This document shows positions 26,991-36,432 of a stretch of 64,000 nucleotides of DNA, one piece after another. Each line of letters begins with the position of its first letter. The first letter of the stretch is position 1. The notes beneath the pieces were generated by a model that was not told where the DNA came from, did no database searches, and was given only the letters and a program-made list of their open reading frames with translations. Source of the DNA: Rhodococcus pyridinivorans (GTDB lineage Bacteria > Actinomycetota > Actinomycetes > Mycobacteriales > Mycobacteriaceae); NCBI RefSeq assembly GCF_900105195.1, contig NZ_FNRX01000002.1, positions 4,955,273 to 5,019,272 on the forward strand. The letters run 5' to 3'. Position numbers and translations under genes: made by a program.

Positions 26991-27785
26991 TCACCGCCCG
27001 GCCAGCTCGAGCAGGTGCTCGGTCTCCGGTCCCTTCACCAGCGTGGCCGCGGTCTGCGGATCGGTGGGCCCGGTCCCGTAGGAGGGGCAGTCCTTCGCGA
27101 GGACACACACCCCGCATGCCGGCTTGCGTGCGTGGCACACGCGCCGACCGTGGAAGATCACGCGATGGGACAGCAGCGTCCATTCCTTGCGCTCGATGAG
27201 CACACCCACCGCGTGCTCGATCTTGACCGGGTCGGTCTCGTCGGTCCATTCCCAGCGACGCACGAGCCGCTGGAAGTGGGTGTCGACCGTGATACCCGGC
27301 ACATCGAAGGCGTTACCGAGGATGACGTTGGCGGTCTTGCGGCCGATGCCGGGCAGCGCGACGAGATCCTTCAGCCGGGCCGGAACCTCGCCGTCGTGCC
27401 GCTCGAGCAGGGCCTGGCCGAGACCGATGAGCGAGTTGGCCTTGTTGCGGTAGAAGCCGGTCGAGCGGATGTACTCCTCGAGCTCGGCGCGGTCCGCCTC
27501 CGCGTACGCGCGGGCGTCGGGATACCGGGCGAACAGAGCGGGGGTCACCTGGTTGACCCGCACATCCGTGCACTGCGCCGACAGGATCGTGGCGACGGCG
27601 AGCTCGAGCGGATTCGTGAAGTCCAGTTCGCAGTAGACGTGCGGAAAAGCCTCGGCGAGGCGCCGGTTCATCCGTCGCGCGCGACGGACGAGGGCCAGTC
27701 GCGACTCCGGTCCGCGAGCCTTTCCGTTCACTCGGCGCGGGGCCGTCTCGGGGCTCTCGGACTGGGAGGCATGCACCTGATCCAC
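26991..27785 (-). CDS. nth: endonuclease III (DNA glycosylase/AP lyase)
   Basis: This 264-aa base-excision repair enzyme removes oxidised pyrimidines. The helix-hairpin-helix motif is [17 protein letters not shown], the catalytic Asp lies in [11 protein letters not shown], the Lys in the SAQCTD...FYRNKANSL region, and the [4Fe-4S] cluster ligands are C-x6-C-x2-C-x5-C ([17 protein letters not shown]). The start is GTG 27785, which follows a GTGTTTAC octamer shared with the divergent gene. The first ~35 residues are poorly conserved, so the true start could be a little downstream. Rv3674c ortholog. Confidence 0.93.
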   Translation of the reverse strand: MDQVHASQSESPETAPRRVNGKARGPESRLALVRRARRMNRRLAEAFPHVYCELDFTNPLELAVATILSAQCTDVRVNQVTPALFARYPDARAYAEADRAELEEYIRSTGFYRNKANSLIGLGQALLERHDGEVPARLKDLVALPGIGRKTANVILGNAFDVPGITVDTHFQRLVRRWEWTDETDPVKIEHAVGVLIERKEWTLLSHRVIFHGRRVCHARKPACGVCVLAKDCPSYGTGPTDPQTAATLVKGPETEHLLELAGR

Positions 27786-27857
27786 TCTACGTAAACACTC
27801 TCCCCAGGATCCGGCCCCGTGTCTCTTCCGAGACCTTGCGGGTGTTTACTTCCGGGT

Positions 27858-28130
27858 ATGCAAGCTCTTGCTGTGGTCCTCTTCCCGGTGCTGCTCATGT
27901 TGTTCGCACTGTCCATGGAACGTGTCGAAGCGCGCTTGAGCCGGTTGTCCGTCCGTGAGCAGGAAGTGGAAGAGTTCCTCGACAAAGCGGACCAGGCCGA
28001 TGTCGCGGCACTCGCTCGTGAAGGTTTCCCCGGGGCTTTGGCCCGCTTCCAGCGTCGCCGCCGCCGCGGACCGAGCACCGACGGAGCGGACGATTCGGAC
28101 GGTCATCTGCGCGCGCGCCGCGCCAGCTGA
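27858..28130 (+). CDS. small membrane protein with coiled-coil tail (Rv3675-like)
   Basis: This 90-aa protein starts directly with a hydrophobic helix (ALAVVLFPVLLMLFALSMERVEARL), continues as a charged, probably coiled region (LSVREQEVEEFLDKADQADVAAL) and ends in a basic, disordered tail. No known domain. It occupies the Rv3675 position between nth and crp. ATG 27858 follows GTGTTTACT by 8 nt, so translation is probably leaderless; the 13 residues upstream in frame are not coding-like. Confidence 0.75.
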   Translation: MQALAVVLFPVLLMLFALSMERVEARLSRLSVREQEVEEFLDKADQADVAALAREGFPGALARFQRRRRRGPSTDGADDSDGHLRARRAS

Positions 28131-28186
28131 ACGACTACTTGCCGGTAGCCTCGAGGTACCGATGATCGGGTTCGTCGATCGTTTCC

Positions 28187-28200
28187 GTGGTATCGGTCAC
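28187..28200 (+). promoter_or_regulatory. candidate Crp/GlxR autoregulatory site
   Basis: GTG-N8-CAC (CGTGGTATCGGTCACT), the core of the Crp/GlxR consensus, lies about 120 nt upstream of the crp start. Autoregulation of this regulator is known in related genera; here the site is only a sequence match with weak outer bases. Confidence 0.35.
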
Positions 28201-28321
28201 TCACTCGTGCAGCGCGCACGATAGACTGGGCGCTCGTACGCCTGACAGGTGACCTGCCCAGGAAGTCCGTCGACGTGCAGACCCGGCAGTAGATGACGAA
28301 TCATTCCCAAAAGGAGCGCAC

Positions 28322-28996
28322 GTGGACGAGGTCCTGGCCAGAGCAGGCATCTTCCAAGGAGTCGAGCCCTCGGCGGTTGCGGCGCTGATCAAAGAGCTTC
28401 AGCCTGTAGATTTCCCGCGCGGCCATGTCATCTTCAACGAGGGTGAGCCCGGCGACCGGCTGTACATCATCGTTTCCGGCAAGGTGAAGCTCGGACGTCG
28501 TTCGCCCGACGGTCGCGAGAACCTCCTGACGATCATGGGCCCGTCCGACATGTTCGGCGAGCTGTCGATCTTCGACCCGGGTCCGCGCACCTCCACCGCC
28601 ACCACCGTCACCGAGGTGCGAGCCGTGAGCATGGACCGCGATGCGCTCAAGGCGTGGATCGACCAGCGCCCCGAGATCGCCGAGCAGCTCCTCCGCGTGC
28701 TGGCCCGTCGTCTGCGTCGCACCAACAACAGCCTCGCCGACCTGATCTTCACCGACGTCCCCGGTCGTGTCGCCAAGGCACTGCTCCAGCTCGCCCAGCG
28801 TTTCGGCACCCAGGAGGCCGGCGCCCTGCGTGTCACGCACGACCTGACGCAGGAAGAGATCGCGCAGCTCGTCGGCGCGTCCCGCGAGACCGTGAACAAG
28901 GCCCTCGCCGACTTCGCGCACCGCGGCTGGCTGCGTCTCGAGGGCAAGAGCGTGCTGATCTCCGACTCGGAGCGTCTGGCGCGTCGCGCTCGCTGA
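28322..28996 (+). CDS. crp: cAMP receptor protein, Crp/GlxR
   Basis: This 224-aa Crp/Fnr-family global regulator (Rv3676 / corynebacterial GlxR) has an N-terminal cyclic-nucleotide domain ([18 protein letters not shown]; phosphate-binding cassette [17 protein letters not shown]) and a C-terminal winged HTH ([24 protein letters not shown]). The start is GTG 28322 with AAAAGGAG at good spacing; the leader is about 100 nt or more. A strong terminator follows, so the gene is monocistronic. It likely controls carbon metabolism, including acs in this window. Confidence 0.96.
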   Translation: MDEVLARAGIFQGVEPSAVAALIKELQPVDFPRGHVIFNEGEPGDRLYIIVSGKVKLGRRSPDGRENLLTIMGPSDMFGELSIFDPGPRTSTATTVTEVRAVSMDRDALKAWIDQRPEIAEQLLRVLARRLRRTNNSLADLIFTDVPGRVAKALLQLAQRFGTQEAGALRVTHDLTQEEIAQLVGASRETVNKALADFAHRGWLRLEGKSVLISDSERLARRAR

Positions 28997-29004
28997 CCCA
29001 CGGA

Positions 29005-29049
29005 CATACGAAAGGCCGGGACGCTCGCCGCGTCCCGGCCTTTCGTATG
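29005..29049. terminator. bidirectional terminator after crp
   Basis: Arms CATACGAAAGGCCGGGACGC and its complement pair perfectly (20 bp) around a 5-nt loop; TTTCGTATG at the right arm supplies Ts on the plus strand and the mirrored A/T serves the convergent MBL gene. Confidence 0.92.
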
Positions 29050-29099
29050 TGCGTATCCCAGCCGTAGCTGCTTCGACCCAGCCGTCCGGCTGCTTCGAC

Positions 29100-29891
29100 T
29101 CAACCGTGGCTGCGCAGGTACTCCAACTGCACGTTGACGGACTTCTCCGCCGCACCCCACAACGAGGGGTCGACGTCGGCGTAGACGTGCTCGACGACCT
29201 GCCGTGCGGTGGCTTCGGCGCCGAGGGTGCGCAGCGCACCGCGCACCTGCTCGAGCCGACCCTCCCGGTGCGCGAGGTACTCCCGCGCGATCGTCTCGAG
29301 GTCGGGCAGCTCGGGGCCGTGCCCGGGCAGCACCGTGTAGCCACCGCCGAGACCGATGAGCGACCTCAACGACCGCAGGTAGTCGCCGAGGTCGCCGTCG
29401 GAGTCGTCGAGCACGGTCGTGCCGCGGCCGAGGATGGTGTCGGCAGTGAGAACACTGCGGTCCTGCTCGATCACGAACGACAGCGAATCGGCGGTGTGCC
29501 CCGGGGTCGCGACGACCCGGATGCGCAGACCCGCCGCCTCGACGACGTCACCGCCGGACAGTTGCTGCCCACCGCCGTGGCGGTGTTCCGGCAGCACTGC
29601 GTGCACCGGGCATTCCGCGAGTTGCGAGAAACGCTCGGCACCCTCGGTGTGGTCGAAGTGGCGGTGACTGATGAGGGTCGCCGCCACCGGCACCTGCGCG
29701 ATCCGCTCGAGATGGCCTTCGTCGAGGGGACCCGGATCGACCACGACGCACTCGTCGCTGCCGGGGGCCCGGAGGATCCAGGTGTTCGTTCCCTCGAGGG
29801 ACATGATCGAGGGGTTCTCGGCCAGGATCACCGCGGCGTTCTCGGTGACCTGGCGCAGCTGCGCGTAGGCGGGGTGGACCAGCGCCATCAC
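29100..29891 (-). CDS. MBL-fold metallo-hydrolase (Rv3677c-like)
   Basis: This 263-aa metallo-beta-lactamase-fold protein has the metal motif SHRHFDHTEG (HxHxDH), further ligands in ATPGHTADS and LTADTILG, and PGHGPEL. The C-terminal winged-helix segment (LEQVRGALRTLGAEATARQVVEHVYADVDPSLW) makes it LACTB2-like, a group that includes single-strand RNA endonucleases and hydroxyacylglutathione-hydrolase relatives. It is followed (minus direction) only by the crp terminator. It is probably co-transcribed with the RidA and DUF4177 genes upstream. Confidence 0.87.
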   Translation of the reverse strand: MMALVHPAYAQLRQVTENAAVILAENPSIMSLEGTNTWILRAPGSDECVVVDPGPLDEGHLERIAQVPVAATLISHRHFDHTEGAERFSQLAECPVHAVLPEHRHGGGQQLSGGDVVEAAGLRIRVVATPGHTADSLSFVIEQDRSVLTADTILGRGTTVLDDSDGDLGDYLRSLRSLIGLGGGYTVLPGHGPELPDLETIAREYLAHREGRLEQVRGALRTLGAEATARQVVEHVYADVDPSLWGAAEKSVNVQLEYLRSHG

Positions 29892-29946
29892 ATGTGCCTC
29901 TCGTGTCGGATCCGTCGGGAGCCGCCTCCGATCGGGGAGGGTGGCG

Positions 29947-30411
29947 TCAGCGTACTTCCACCATCAGCTCGACCTCGACGGGAGCGCCGAGGGGCAGTTC
30001 GGCGACGCCGACGGCCGAGCGGGCGTGCGCGCCGACCTCACCGAAGATCTCCCCGAGCAGTTCCGACGCGCCGTTGATGACGCCGGGCTGTCCGGTGAAG
30101 CCCTCGGCGGACGCCACGAAACCGACGACCTTCACGACGCTCGCGATGTTGTCGAGTCCGACGAGACCGTCGACTGCGGCGAGCGCGTTGAGCGCGGCGG
30201 TGCGGGCCGCGGTCTTCGCCTCCTCCGCTGATACCTCGGCACCCACCTTGCCGGTGTGCGTCAGCTTCCCGTCGGCCAGCGGCAGCTGACCGGAGGTGTA
30301 GACGACGTCGCCATTGCGGACGGCGGGTACGTAGGCCGCCACCGGGGCGGCGACCGGCGGCAGGGTGATGCCGAGTTCGGTCAGGCGTTCGCTCCAGGTG
30401 TTGTGCGACAC
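29947..30411 (-). CDS. RidA/YjgF-family protein (Rv3678c-like)
   Basis: This 154-aa protein of the RidA superfamily contains VVYTSGQLPLADGKL and the C-terminal signature (GAHARSAVGVAELPLGAPVEVELMVEV). The Arg that binds the carboxylate of enamine/imine intermediates in true RidA is represented by the Arg in ARSAVGV. It may hydrolyse reactive imines or belong to the less-characterised Rid1-7 subgroups. The gene begins 3 nt after the stop of the DUF4177 gene and lies in the same operon. Confidence 0.88.
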   Translation of the reverse strand: MSHNTWSERLTELGITLPPVAAPVAAYVPAVRNGDVVYTSGQLPLADGKLTHTGKVGAEVSAEEAKTAARTAALNALAAVDGLVGLDNIASVVKVVGFVASAEGFTGQPGVINGASELLGEIFGEVGAHARSAVGVAELPLGAPVEVELMVEVR

Positions 30412-30414
30412 CGA

Positions 30415-30579
30415 TCAGCCCTTCGGACGCTTGAGGTAGGCGACGTGCTGCTCACCGGTGGGGCCGGGCAGGACGGTGACGAGCTCCCAGCCGTCGGCAC
30501 CCCACTGGTCGAGGATCTGCTTGGTCGCGTGCGTGAGCAGCGGCACGGTTGCGTATTCCCATGTGGTGGTTTCACTCAT
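30415..30579 (-). CDS. DUF4177 small protein (Rv3678A-like)
   Basis: This 54-aa protein begins MSETTTWEYATVPLLTHATK and continues with ILDQWGADGWELVTVLPGPTG and a basic end. The WEYxTVPLL...LDxWGxDGWELV pattern is the DUF4177 family, and the gene sits right upstream of ridA as in mycobacteria. Function unknown. It is short, so gene callers often miss it. Confidence 0.88.
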   Translation of the reverse strand: MSETTTWEYATVPLLTHATKQILDQWGADGWELVTVLPGPTGEQHVAYLKRPKG

Positions 30580-30632
30580 ATCCTGACCTTATCCGGCACC
30601 GTTCACCGTCCACGACTTATAGGCTCGTGATC

Positions 30633-31646
30633 GTGGCATCTCCGACATCACATTCCGGCGAATGGCCGGCAGGCGCCGCCCAGGCGCGACTGCACTTCGT
30701 GTCCGGCAAGGGTGGCACCGGGAAGTCCACCGTGGCCGCGGCGCTCGCACTGGCGCTCGCCGCCGGAGGTCGCAAGGTTCTGCTCGTCGAGACCGAGGGA
30801 CGTCAGGGCATCGCGCAGCTGTTCGACGTGCCGCCGCTCCCGCCGGTCGAGACGAAAATCGCGACCGCGCCGGGTGGCGGTGAGGTGTCGGCTCTCGCGA
30901 TCGACATCGAGGCGGCCTTCCTCGAGTACCTCGACATGTTCTACAACCTCGGATTCGCAGGTCGCGCGATGCGACGGATGGGAGCGATCGAGTTCGTGAC
31001 CACGCTCGCGCCGGGTCTGCGCGACGTCATCCTCACCGGCAAGATCAAGGAGACCGTGGTACGGACCGACGCGTCGGGCGCACCCGTCTACGACGCGGTC
31101 GTCGTCGACTCCCCGCCCACCGGCCGCATCGGCAGCTTCCTCGACGTCACCAAGGCCATGGCAGATCTCGCGAAGTCCGGTCCGATCCGGTCGCAGAGCG
31201 AGGGTGTGGTCCGGCTGCTGCACTCCGACCAGACCGTCGTCCATCTGGTGACCCTGCTCGAGGCTCTGCCCGTGCAGGAGACGGCCGACGCGGTGGAGGA
31301 ACTCGAGGCCGCCGATCTCCGGATGGGGACGGTCATCGTCAACCGCACCGCTCCCGAGCACCTGCCCGAGGAACTCGTCGACGACGTCGCCGCCGGCCGC
31401 ATCGCCGGGCCCGCGATCCGGACGACGCTGGAGAAGGTGTCCATCAAGCTCTCCGACGACGATTTCGCCGGCCTGCTGACCGAGACCATCGAGCACGCCG
31501 CGGTACTCCAGGCGCAACAGGTGAGCGCCGCTCAACTCGACGAAGTGAAGGTGGCACGCATGTCCCTACCGGCCCTCGCCGACGGTGTCGATCTCGGTGG
31601 CCTCTACGAACTCGCCGACGTCCTCGCCGAGCAGGGTGTCCGATGA
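30633..31646 (+). CDS. ArsA/Get3-like ATPase, first of pair (Rv3679-like)
   Basis: This 337-aa deviant Walker A ATPase has P-loop [12 protein letters not shown] at residue ~20, a Walker B-like [18 protein letters not shown] and a [10 protein letters not shown] switch. Arsenite-binding cysteines of ArsA are absent, so it is a Get3-like/MinD-superfamily protein. M. tuberculosis Rv3679 and Rv3680 form an ATPase complex. A TTATAG -10 (30617-30622) lies just before GTG 30633, so the mRNA is probably leaderless; GTG 30627 is an alternative. It overlaps the next gene by 4 nt. Confidence 0.9.
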   Translation: MASPTSHSGEWPAGAAQARLHFVSGKGGTGKSTVAAALALALAAGGRKVLLVETEGRQGIAQLFDVPPLPPVETKIATAPGGGEVSALAIDIEAAFLEYLDMFYNLGFAGRAMRRMGAIEFVTTLAPGLRDVILTGKIKETVVRTDASGAPVYDAVVVDSPPTGRIGSFLDVTKAMADLAKSGPIRSQSEGVVRLLHSDQTVVHLVTLLEALPVQETADAVEELEAADLRMGTVIVNRTAPEHLPEELVDDVAAGRIAGPAIRTTLEKVSIKLSDDDFAGLLTETIEHAAVLQAQQVSAAQLDEVKVARMSLPALADGVDLGGLYELADVLAEQGVR

Positions 31647-32773
31647 ACGCACCGATCCGGAAGGTCCTCGACGTCGCCCGCATCCTGGACGACCGCTCGT
31701 CCCGGGTGATCGTGTGCTGCGGGTCGGGAGGTGTCGGCAAGACGACCACCGCCGCGGCGCTCGCGTTGCGCGCGGCCGAGCGGGGCCGTAGCGTCGTGGT
31801 GCTCACGATCGACCCGGCGCGGCGACTGGCACAGGCCCTCGGGGTCGCCTCGCTCGACAATTCACCGCAGAAGGTGGAGCTCGGGCCGGAGGCGAAGGGC
31901 GAGCTGCACGCGATGATGCTCAACATGCGTCGCACCTTCGACGACATGGTGCTCGAGCACTCGACGCCGGAGAAGGCCCAGCAGATCCTCGACAACCCCT
32001 TCTATCAGACCGTGGCGTCGTCTTTCTCCGGCACGCAGGAGTACATGGCGATGGAGAAGCTCGGTCAGCTCGCACAGAGCGACGAGTGGGATCTCATCAT
32101 TGTCGACACCCCGCCGTCCCGGAACGCGCTCGACTTCCTCGACGCTCCCCAGCGGCTCGGGGCCTTCCTCGACGGGCGGATGATCCGGATCTTCACGGCA
32201 CCCGGGCGTGGCTTCGGCCGCCTGGTGACCGGCGCGATGGGGCTCGCGCTCAAGGCGGTCTCGACGATCGTCGGGAGCCAGATGCTGTCGGATGCGTCGG
32301 CCTTCGTGCAGTCGCTGGACTCGATGTTCGGGGGCTTTCGCGAGCGCGCCAACCGCACCTACCGGTTGCTGCAGCAGCCGGGAACCCACTTCATGGTGGT
32401 CGCGGCACCCGAACCCGATGCCCTGCGCGAGGCGTCGTTCTTCGTCGAACGACTGTCGGGCGATCGCATGCCGCTGTCGGGCCTGGTGCTCAACCGCACC
32501 CATCCGACACTGTCGGCGTTGCCGTCCGATCACGCCCTCGCCGCGGCGGACCAGCTCGCCGAGGAGGAGGGCGTGGACGCGAAGGCCGCTGAGGCCGTTC
32601 TCCGCATCCACGCGCACCGGGCCGTGATCGCCAAGCGGGAGCTGCGGTTGCTACGCAACTTCACCGCGGCGAACCCTGCCGTCCCCGTGGTCGGGGTACC
32701 CTCGCTGCCCTTCGAGGTCTCGGATCTCGAGGCGCTGCGGGCGGTGGGCGAGCAATTGACCCGCGAGGCGTGA
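31643..32773 (+). CDS. ArsA/Get3-like ATPase, second of pair (Rv3680-like)
   Basis: This 376-aa partner ATPase has P-loop [18 protein letters not shown], ArsA-type [14 protein letters not shown] and [15 protein letters not shown], and a helical insert (residues ~100-200) where Get3 binds tail-anchored clients. [10 protein letters not shown] is the A-loop region. No metalloid-binding cysteines are seen. The ATGA overlap with the first gene implies equimolar production for a heteromeric complex. A terminator hairpin embraces the stop codon. Confidence 0.92.
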   Translation: MNAPIRKVLDVARILDDRSSRVIVCCGSGGVGKTTTAAALALRAAERGRSVVVLTIDPARRLAQALGVASLDNSPQKVELGPEAKGELHAMMLNMRRTFDDMVLEHSTPEKAQQILDNPFYQTVASSFSGTQEYMAMEKLGQLAQSDEWDLIIVDTPPSRNALDFLDAPQRLGAFLDGRMIRIFTAPGRGFGRLVTGAMGLALKAVSTIVGSQMLSDASAFVQSLDSMFGGFRERANRTYRLLQQPGTHFMVVAAPEPDALREASFFVERLSGDRMPLSGLVLNRTHPTLSALPSDHALAAADQLAEEEGVDAKAAEAVLRIHAHRAVIAKRELRLLRNFTAANPAVPVVGVPSLPFEVSDLEALRAVGEQLTREA

Positions 32774-32786
32774 TGTCTCGCGGGTC
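32758..32786 (+). terminator. terminator overlapping the stop codon of the second ArsA-like gene
   Basis: GACCCGCGAG (32758-32767) pairs with CTCGCGGGTC (32777-32786); the TGA stop (32771-32773) is in the loop. It separates this operon from convergent whiB4. Confidence 0.7.
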
Positions 32787-32822
32787 ATGATCTCGGCGGT
32801 TCGTGTACCGGTGAGGTGGTGA

Positions 32823-33146
32823 CTAGACCGCGCTCTGGTGCTGTCGCTGTGCCTGGAAGAAATCGGCCCAGGACTCGACCTCGGGATGCTGCTTGAGGAG
32901 AGCACGACGCTGCCGCTCCGTCATGCCTCCCCACACGCCGAACTCGACACGGTTGTCGAGGGCGTCCGCCCCGCACTCGAGCATCACCGGGCAGTGCCGG
33001 CAGATCACCGCAGCCTTGCGCTGCGCTGCGCCACGCACGAACAGTTCATCTGGATCGACTTCGCGGCAGCGAGCCTTGGAGACCCAAGCGATACGCGCTT
33101 CGGCCTGGTCGACGTCGAGTCGGGTCGTCGGGGTGGTCATGTGCAT
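32823..33146 (-). CDS. whiB4: WhiB-family iron-sulfur regulator, WhiB4-like
   Basis: This 107-aa protein has the four cluster ligands Cys27, Cys49, Cys52 and Cys58 (C-x21-C-x2-C-x5-C), the GVWGGMTERQRR turn and a basic C-terminal region that contacts DNA. In mycobacteria WhiB4 is an O2/redox-sensitive [4Fe-4S] repressor of antioxidant genes. Gene order next to the ArsA pair and ponA2 equals Rv3681c. Start: ATG 33146 or ATG 33140. The long intergenic space (33147-33421) shared with ponA2 contains several possible -10 elements. Confidence 0.94.
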   Translation of the reverse strand: MHMTTPTTRLDVDQAEARIAWVSKARCREVDPDELFVRGAAQRKAAVICRHCPVMLECGADALDNRVEFGVWGGMTERQRRALLKQHPEVESWADFFQAQRQHQSAV

Positions 33147-33421
33147 TCAGTTGCCCCTTTACTTTCCGAACGCCGGTTCGCGGTGTTCGAGGTCTGCGCC
33201 GTCCGTGTGCCGCAACGGCGCAAAACCTGCCCGTCAAGGTGTTATCTGCGTCACACTGATGTCTCAATCTAGGTAAACTGATGCCCACGCGCAAGGCGAA
33301 CGAAACCTTTTCTGGTACGCACGTACAAAGTCCCACGTCGGAGGCGTTTTCACCTTGCCCGTCGTGCCACGCCCGCTCCCTGGAAACGGCCGGCCGGTCC
33401 CTCGCCACGTAGTGTGTAGGC

Positions 33422-35866
33422 GTGTCGATCCGAAGAACGGTGGCGAAGCTCGCTGGTTGCACTGCCCTCGGCGGCGTTCTCGTAGCAGGGATGCTCTTCC
33501 CGGCCGCGGGTGGTTTCGGGTATGTCTCGAACCGAGCCGCGGACACCGTCGACAACAGTTCCGCAGAGCTCGTCGAAGGTGTCGTCCCAGCCGTGACGAC
33601 CATGGTCGACAAGGCGGGCGAGCCGATCGCGTGGCTCTACGACCAGCGTCGCTTCGAGGTGCCCAGCGACCAGATCTCCAACGAGATGAAACTGGCGATC
33701 GTCTCGATCGAGGACAAGCGGTTCCCCGAGCACCAGGGCGTCGACTGGCAGGGCACCATCCGCGCGTTCCTCACCAACACCACGAGCGGTCAGGTCGAGC
33801 AGGGCGCCTCCACGATCGACCAGCAGTACGTCAAGAACTACCTGCTCCACGTGATCGCGAAGACCGACGCCGAACGCCGCGCGGCGATCGAGACGACGCC
33901 GGCCCGCAAGATCCGTGAGATCCGCATGGCGCTGACCCTCGACGATCAGCTCACCAAGGACGAGATCCTCACCCGCTATCTGAACCTCGTCCCCTTCGGC
34001 AACGGTTCGTTCGGCATCCAGGACGCCGCCCAGACCTACTTCGGCATCGACGCCAAGGACCTGAACATCCCGCAGGCCGCGATGCTCGCGGGCATGGTGC
34101 AGTCCAGCTCGGCGCTGAACCCGTACACCAATCCCGACGGCGTGCTCGCCCGTCGCAACATCGTGCTCGACACGATGATCGACAACATCCCGGAGCGCGC
34201 CGACGAGATCCGCGCCGCGAAGGAACTGCCGCTCGGCGTGCTGCCCGAGCCCAACACGCTCCCCCGCGGCTGCATCGCTGCCGACGACCGCGGTTACTTC
34301 TGCGAGTACGCGCTGCAGTATCTCGAGAACTCGGGCCTGTCGCGCGAGCAGATCGACCGGGGCGGATATCTCATCCGCACGACCCTCGACCCCGAGGTCC
34401 AGAACTCCGTCAAAGAGTCGCTCGACCGGTTCACCAGCCCCACCGTCGACGACGTGGCCTCGGTGATGAACGTGATCGAGCCGGGCCAGGATTCGCACAA
34501 GGTCCTCGCCATGGGGTCGAGCCGCAAGTTCGGTCTCGACGCCGAGGCCAAGGAGACGGTCCAGCCGCAGCCCTACTCGCTGGCCGGTCACGGCGCCGGG
34601 TCGATCTTCAAGATCTTCACCGTCGCCGCCGCCATGGAACAGGGTCTCGGCACCTCTGCCGTGCTCGACGTCCCGTCCCGCTACAACGCCCGCGGTCTGG
34701 GCGACGGCGGTGCCCGCGGCTGCCCGGCCAACTACTACTGCGTCGAGAACGCCGCGCCGTATCCGTCGCGACTGTCGGTGACCGACGCGCTGGCACAGTC
34801 ACCGAACACGGCGTTCGTCAAGCTCATCGAGGCGACCGGCGTCGACGCGGTGGTCGACATGTCGGTGCGCCTGGGTCTGCGGTCGTACCTGCAGCCCCGC
34901 ACCTCCGGCTTCGGCGACCAGTCGATGGCCGAGATGCAGAAGAACCAGCACCTCGGCTCGTACACGCTCGGCCCGACGTGGATCAACGCGCTGGAGCTGT
35001 CGAACGTCGCGGCAACCCTCGCCTCGCACGGCAAGTGGTGCCCGCCCAGCCCGATCGAGGAAGTGTTCGACCGCGAGGGCAAGCCCGTGCCGATCACGCA
35101 GCAGGCGTGCGAGCAGGCGGTCGAGCCCGGTCTCGCCGACACCCTCGCGACGGCGATGAGCAAGGACACCTCCGCCGGCGGTACCGCTTCGGGCGCCGCG
35201 GGGTCGGTGGGCTGGAACCTGCCGGTCGCGGCGAAGACCGGTACGACGGAGTCGCACATGTCGTCGGCCTTCCTCGGCTTCACCAACCGGTTCGCCGGCG
35301 TGGTCTACACCTACGGCGACTCCCCCACTCCCGGCCAGATCTGCTCGGGTCCGGTCCGCCCCTGCTACGACGGCAACCTCTTCGGCGGTACCGAACCGGC
35401 GCGGACATGGTTCTCAGCGATGCTGCCGGTGGCGAACAAGTTCGGCTCCATCGAACTGCCCGCCCCCGATCCCCGGTACGTCCGCGGCGCGGGCAACGCC
35501 CAGGTTCCGGATGTGACGGGCCTGTCGAAGGACCGCGCGGTGCAGCGACTGCAGGACGCCGGATTCTCGGTCTCGGAGGCGACGATCGCCGGTGAGGAAC
35601 GCGCCGGAACGGTGACGGGTACGTCCCCGAGCGGCTCGGCCGTCCCGGGATCGACGGTCACGCTGTTCATCAGCGACGGATCGGTCCGCGTCGCTCCCAC
35701 CACGAGCGCCACCCCGGCCCGCCCGCGCGACCGCGAGGTGCCCGACACGACCCGCCGGTCGACGCCCGCGCCCATCCCGGGACGTGAGCTCGAGCAGAGC
35801 GAGTCGAGTCCGCCGGCGGAGGAGGAGTCCACTCCCACGACGACACCGAGCCGCCCCGACAACTGA
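33422..35866 (+). CDS. ponA2: bifunctional penicillin-binding protein PonA2
   Basis: This 814-aa class A PBP has an N-terminal membrane anchor (LAGCTALGGVLVAGMLFPAAGGF), a glycosyltransferase domain (IVSIEDKRFPEHQGVDW with catalytic Glu97; QGASTIDQQYVKN; ARKIREI), and a transpeptidase domain with Ser394-x-x-Lys397 (GSIFKIFT), SPN and KTGTTE. A C-terminal PASTA module (VPDVTGLSKDRAVQRLQDAGF) and a Pro/Thr/Ser-rich tail follow. GTG 33422 comes about 7 nt after a TAGTGT -10, so it is leaderless. Rv3682 ortholog; in mycobacteria it supports growth under acid and low-oxygen stress. Confidence 0.95.
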   Translation: MSIRRTVAKLAGCTALGGVLVAGMLFPAAGGFGYVSNRAADTVDNSSAELVEGVVPAVTTMVDKAGEPIAWLYDQRRFEVPSDQISNEMKLAIVSIEDKRFPEHQGVDWQGTIRAFLTNTTSGQVEQGASTIDQQYVKNYLLHVIAKTDAERRAAIETTPARKIREIRMALTLDDQLTKDEILTRYLNLVPFGNGSFGIQDAAQTYFGIDAKDLNIPQAAMLAGMVQSSSALNPYTNPDGVLARRNIVLDTMIDNIPERADEIRAAKELPLGVLPEPNTLPRGCIAADDRGYFCEYALQYLENSGLSREQIDRGGYLIRTTLDPEVQNSVKESLDRFTSPTVDDVASVMNVIEPGQDSHKVLAMGSSRKFGLDAEAKETVQPQPYSLAGHGAGSIFKIFTVAAAMEQGLGTSAVLDVPSRYNARGLGDGGARGCPANYYCVENAAPYPSRLSVTDALAQSPNTAFVKLIEATGVDAVVDMSVRLGLRSYLQPRTSGFGDQSMAEMQKNQHLGSYTLGPTWINALELSNVAATLASHGKWCPPSPIEEVFDREGKPVPITQQACEQAVEPGLADTLATAMSKDTSAGGTASGAAGSVGWNLPVAAKTGTTESHMSSAFLGFTNRFAGVVYTYGDSPTPGQICSGPVRPCYDGNLFGGTEPARTWFSAMLPVANKFGSIELPAPDPRYVRGAGNAQVPDVTGLSKDRAVQRLQDAGFSVSEATIAGEERAGTVTGTSPSGSAVPGSTVTLFISDGSVRVAPTTSATPARPRDREVPDTTRRSTPAPIPGRELEQSESSPPAEEESTPTTTPSRPDN

Positions 35867-35889
35867 GCCGCAGGGCTTCCACGGTCGGT

Positions 35890-36366
35890 TTACAGGCGTG
35901 AACGCACGGCTGCGGACAGGCGCTTGCCGTCGGCCTTGCCTGCCGCGATCTCGGTGGCGGCCTTCATCACCTGGCCCATGTTCTTCGGACCCGGCCGCGT
36001 GCCGAGTTCCTCCGCAACGCGCGCGAGGGCGGTGTCGACGACGTCGACTAGTTCGGCATCGGTGAGCGGGGTGGGCAGGTACTCGTCGATGATCCGTGCC
36101 TCGGCGTGCTCCTTGGCCGCGAGCTCTCCGCGTCCGTTCTCGGTGTAGACCTCGGCGGCCTCGCCGCGCTTCTTCGATTCCTTCGCGAGGACCTGGAGCA
36201 CCTCGTCGTCGGACAGCTCACGCGCCTCCTTGCCGGACACCGCCTCGTTCCGGATCGCCGCGAGCAGCATCCTGAGGGTCTCGGTCCGCAGCTTGTCCTT
36301 GTCCTTCATCGCTGCGGTCAGGTCGGTCCGCAGCCTGGATTCGAGGGAGGATGTGGTGTCGCTCAT
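35890..36366 (-). CDS. GatB/YqeY domain protein
   Basis: This 158-aa YqeY protein has LRTDLTAAMKDKDKLRTETLRMLLAAI at the N-terminus, then ESKKRGEAAEVY and RIIDEYLPTPL, and MGQVMKAA near the C-terminus. The domain is the tRNA-recognition tail of the GatB amidotransferase in free-standing form; a role in aminoacyl-tRNA metabolism is assumed but not proven. It is convergent with ponA2 and divergent from the phosphoesterase gene. Confidence 0.9.
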   Translation of the reverse strand: MSDTTSSLESRLRTDLTAAMKDKDKLRTETLRMLLAAIRNEAVSGKEARELSDDEVLQVLAKESKKRGEAAEVYTENGRGELAAKEHAEARIIDEYLPTPLTDAELVDVVDTALARVAEELGTRPGPKNMGQVMKAATEIAAGKADGKRLSAAVRSRL

Positions 36367-36432
36367 GCCGGAAACGCTACGCGGGGCAGGCGAACCACGT
36401 GCGAGGACCACGCACGGCGGTACGCTGGAGAA

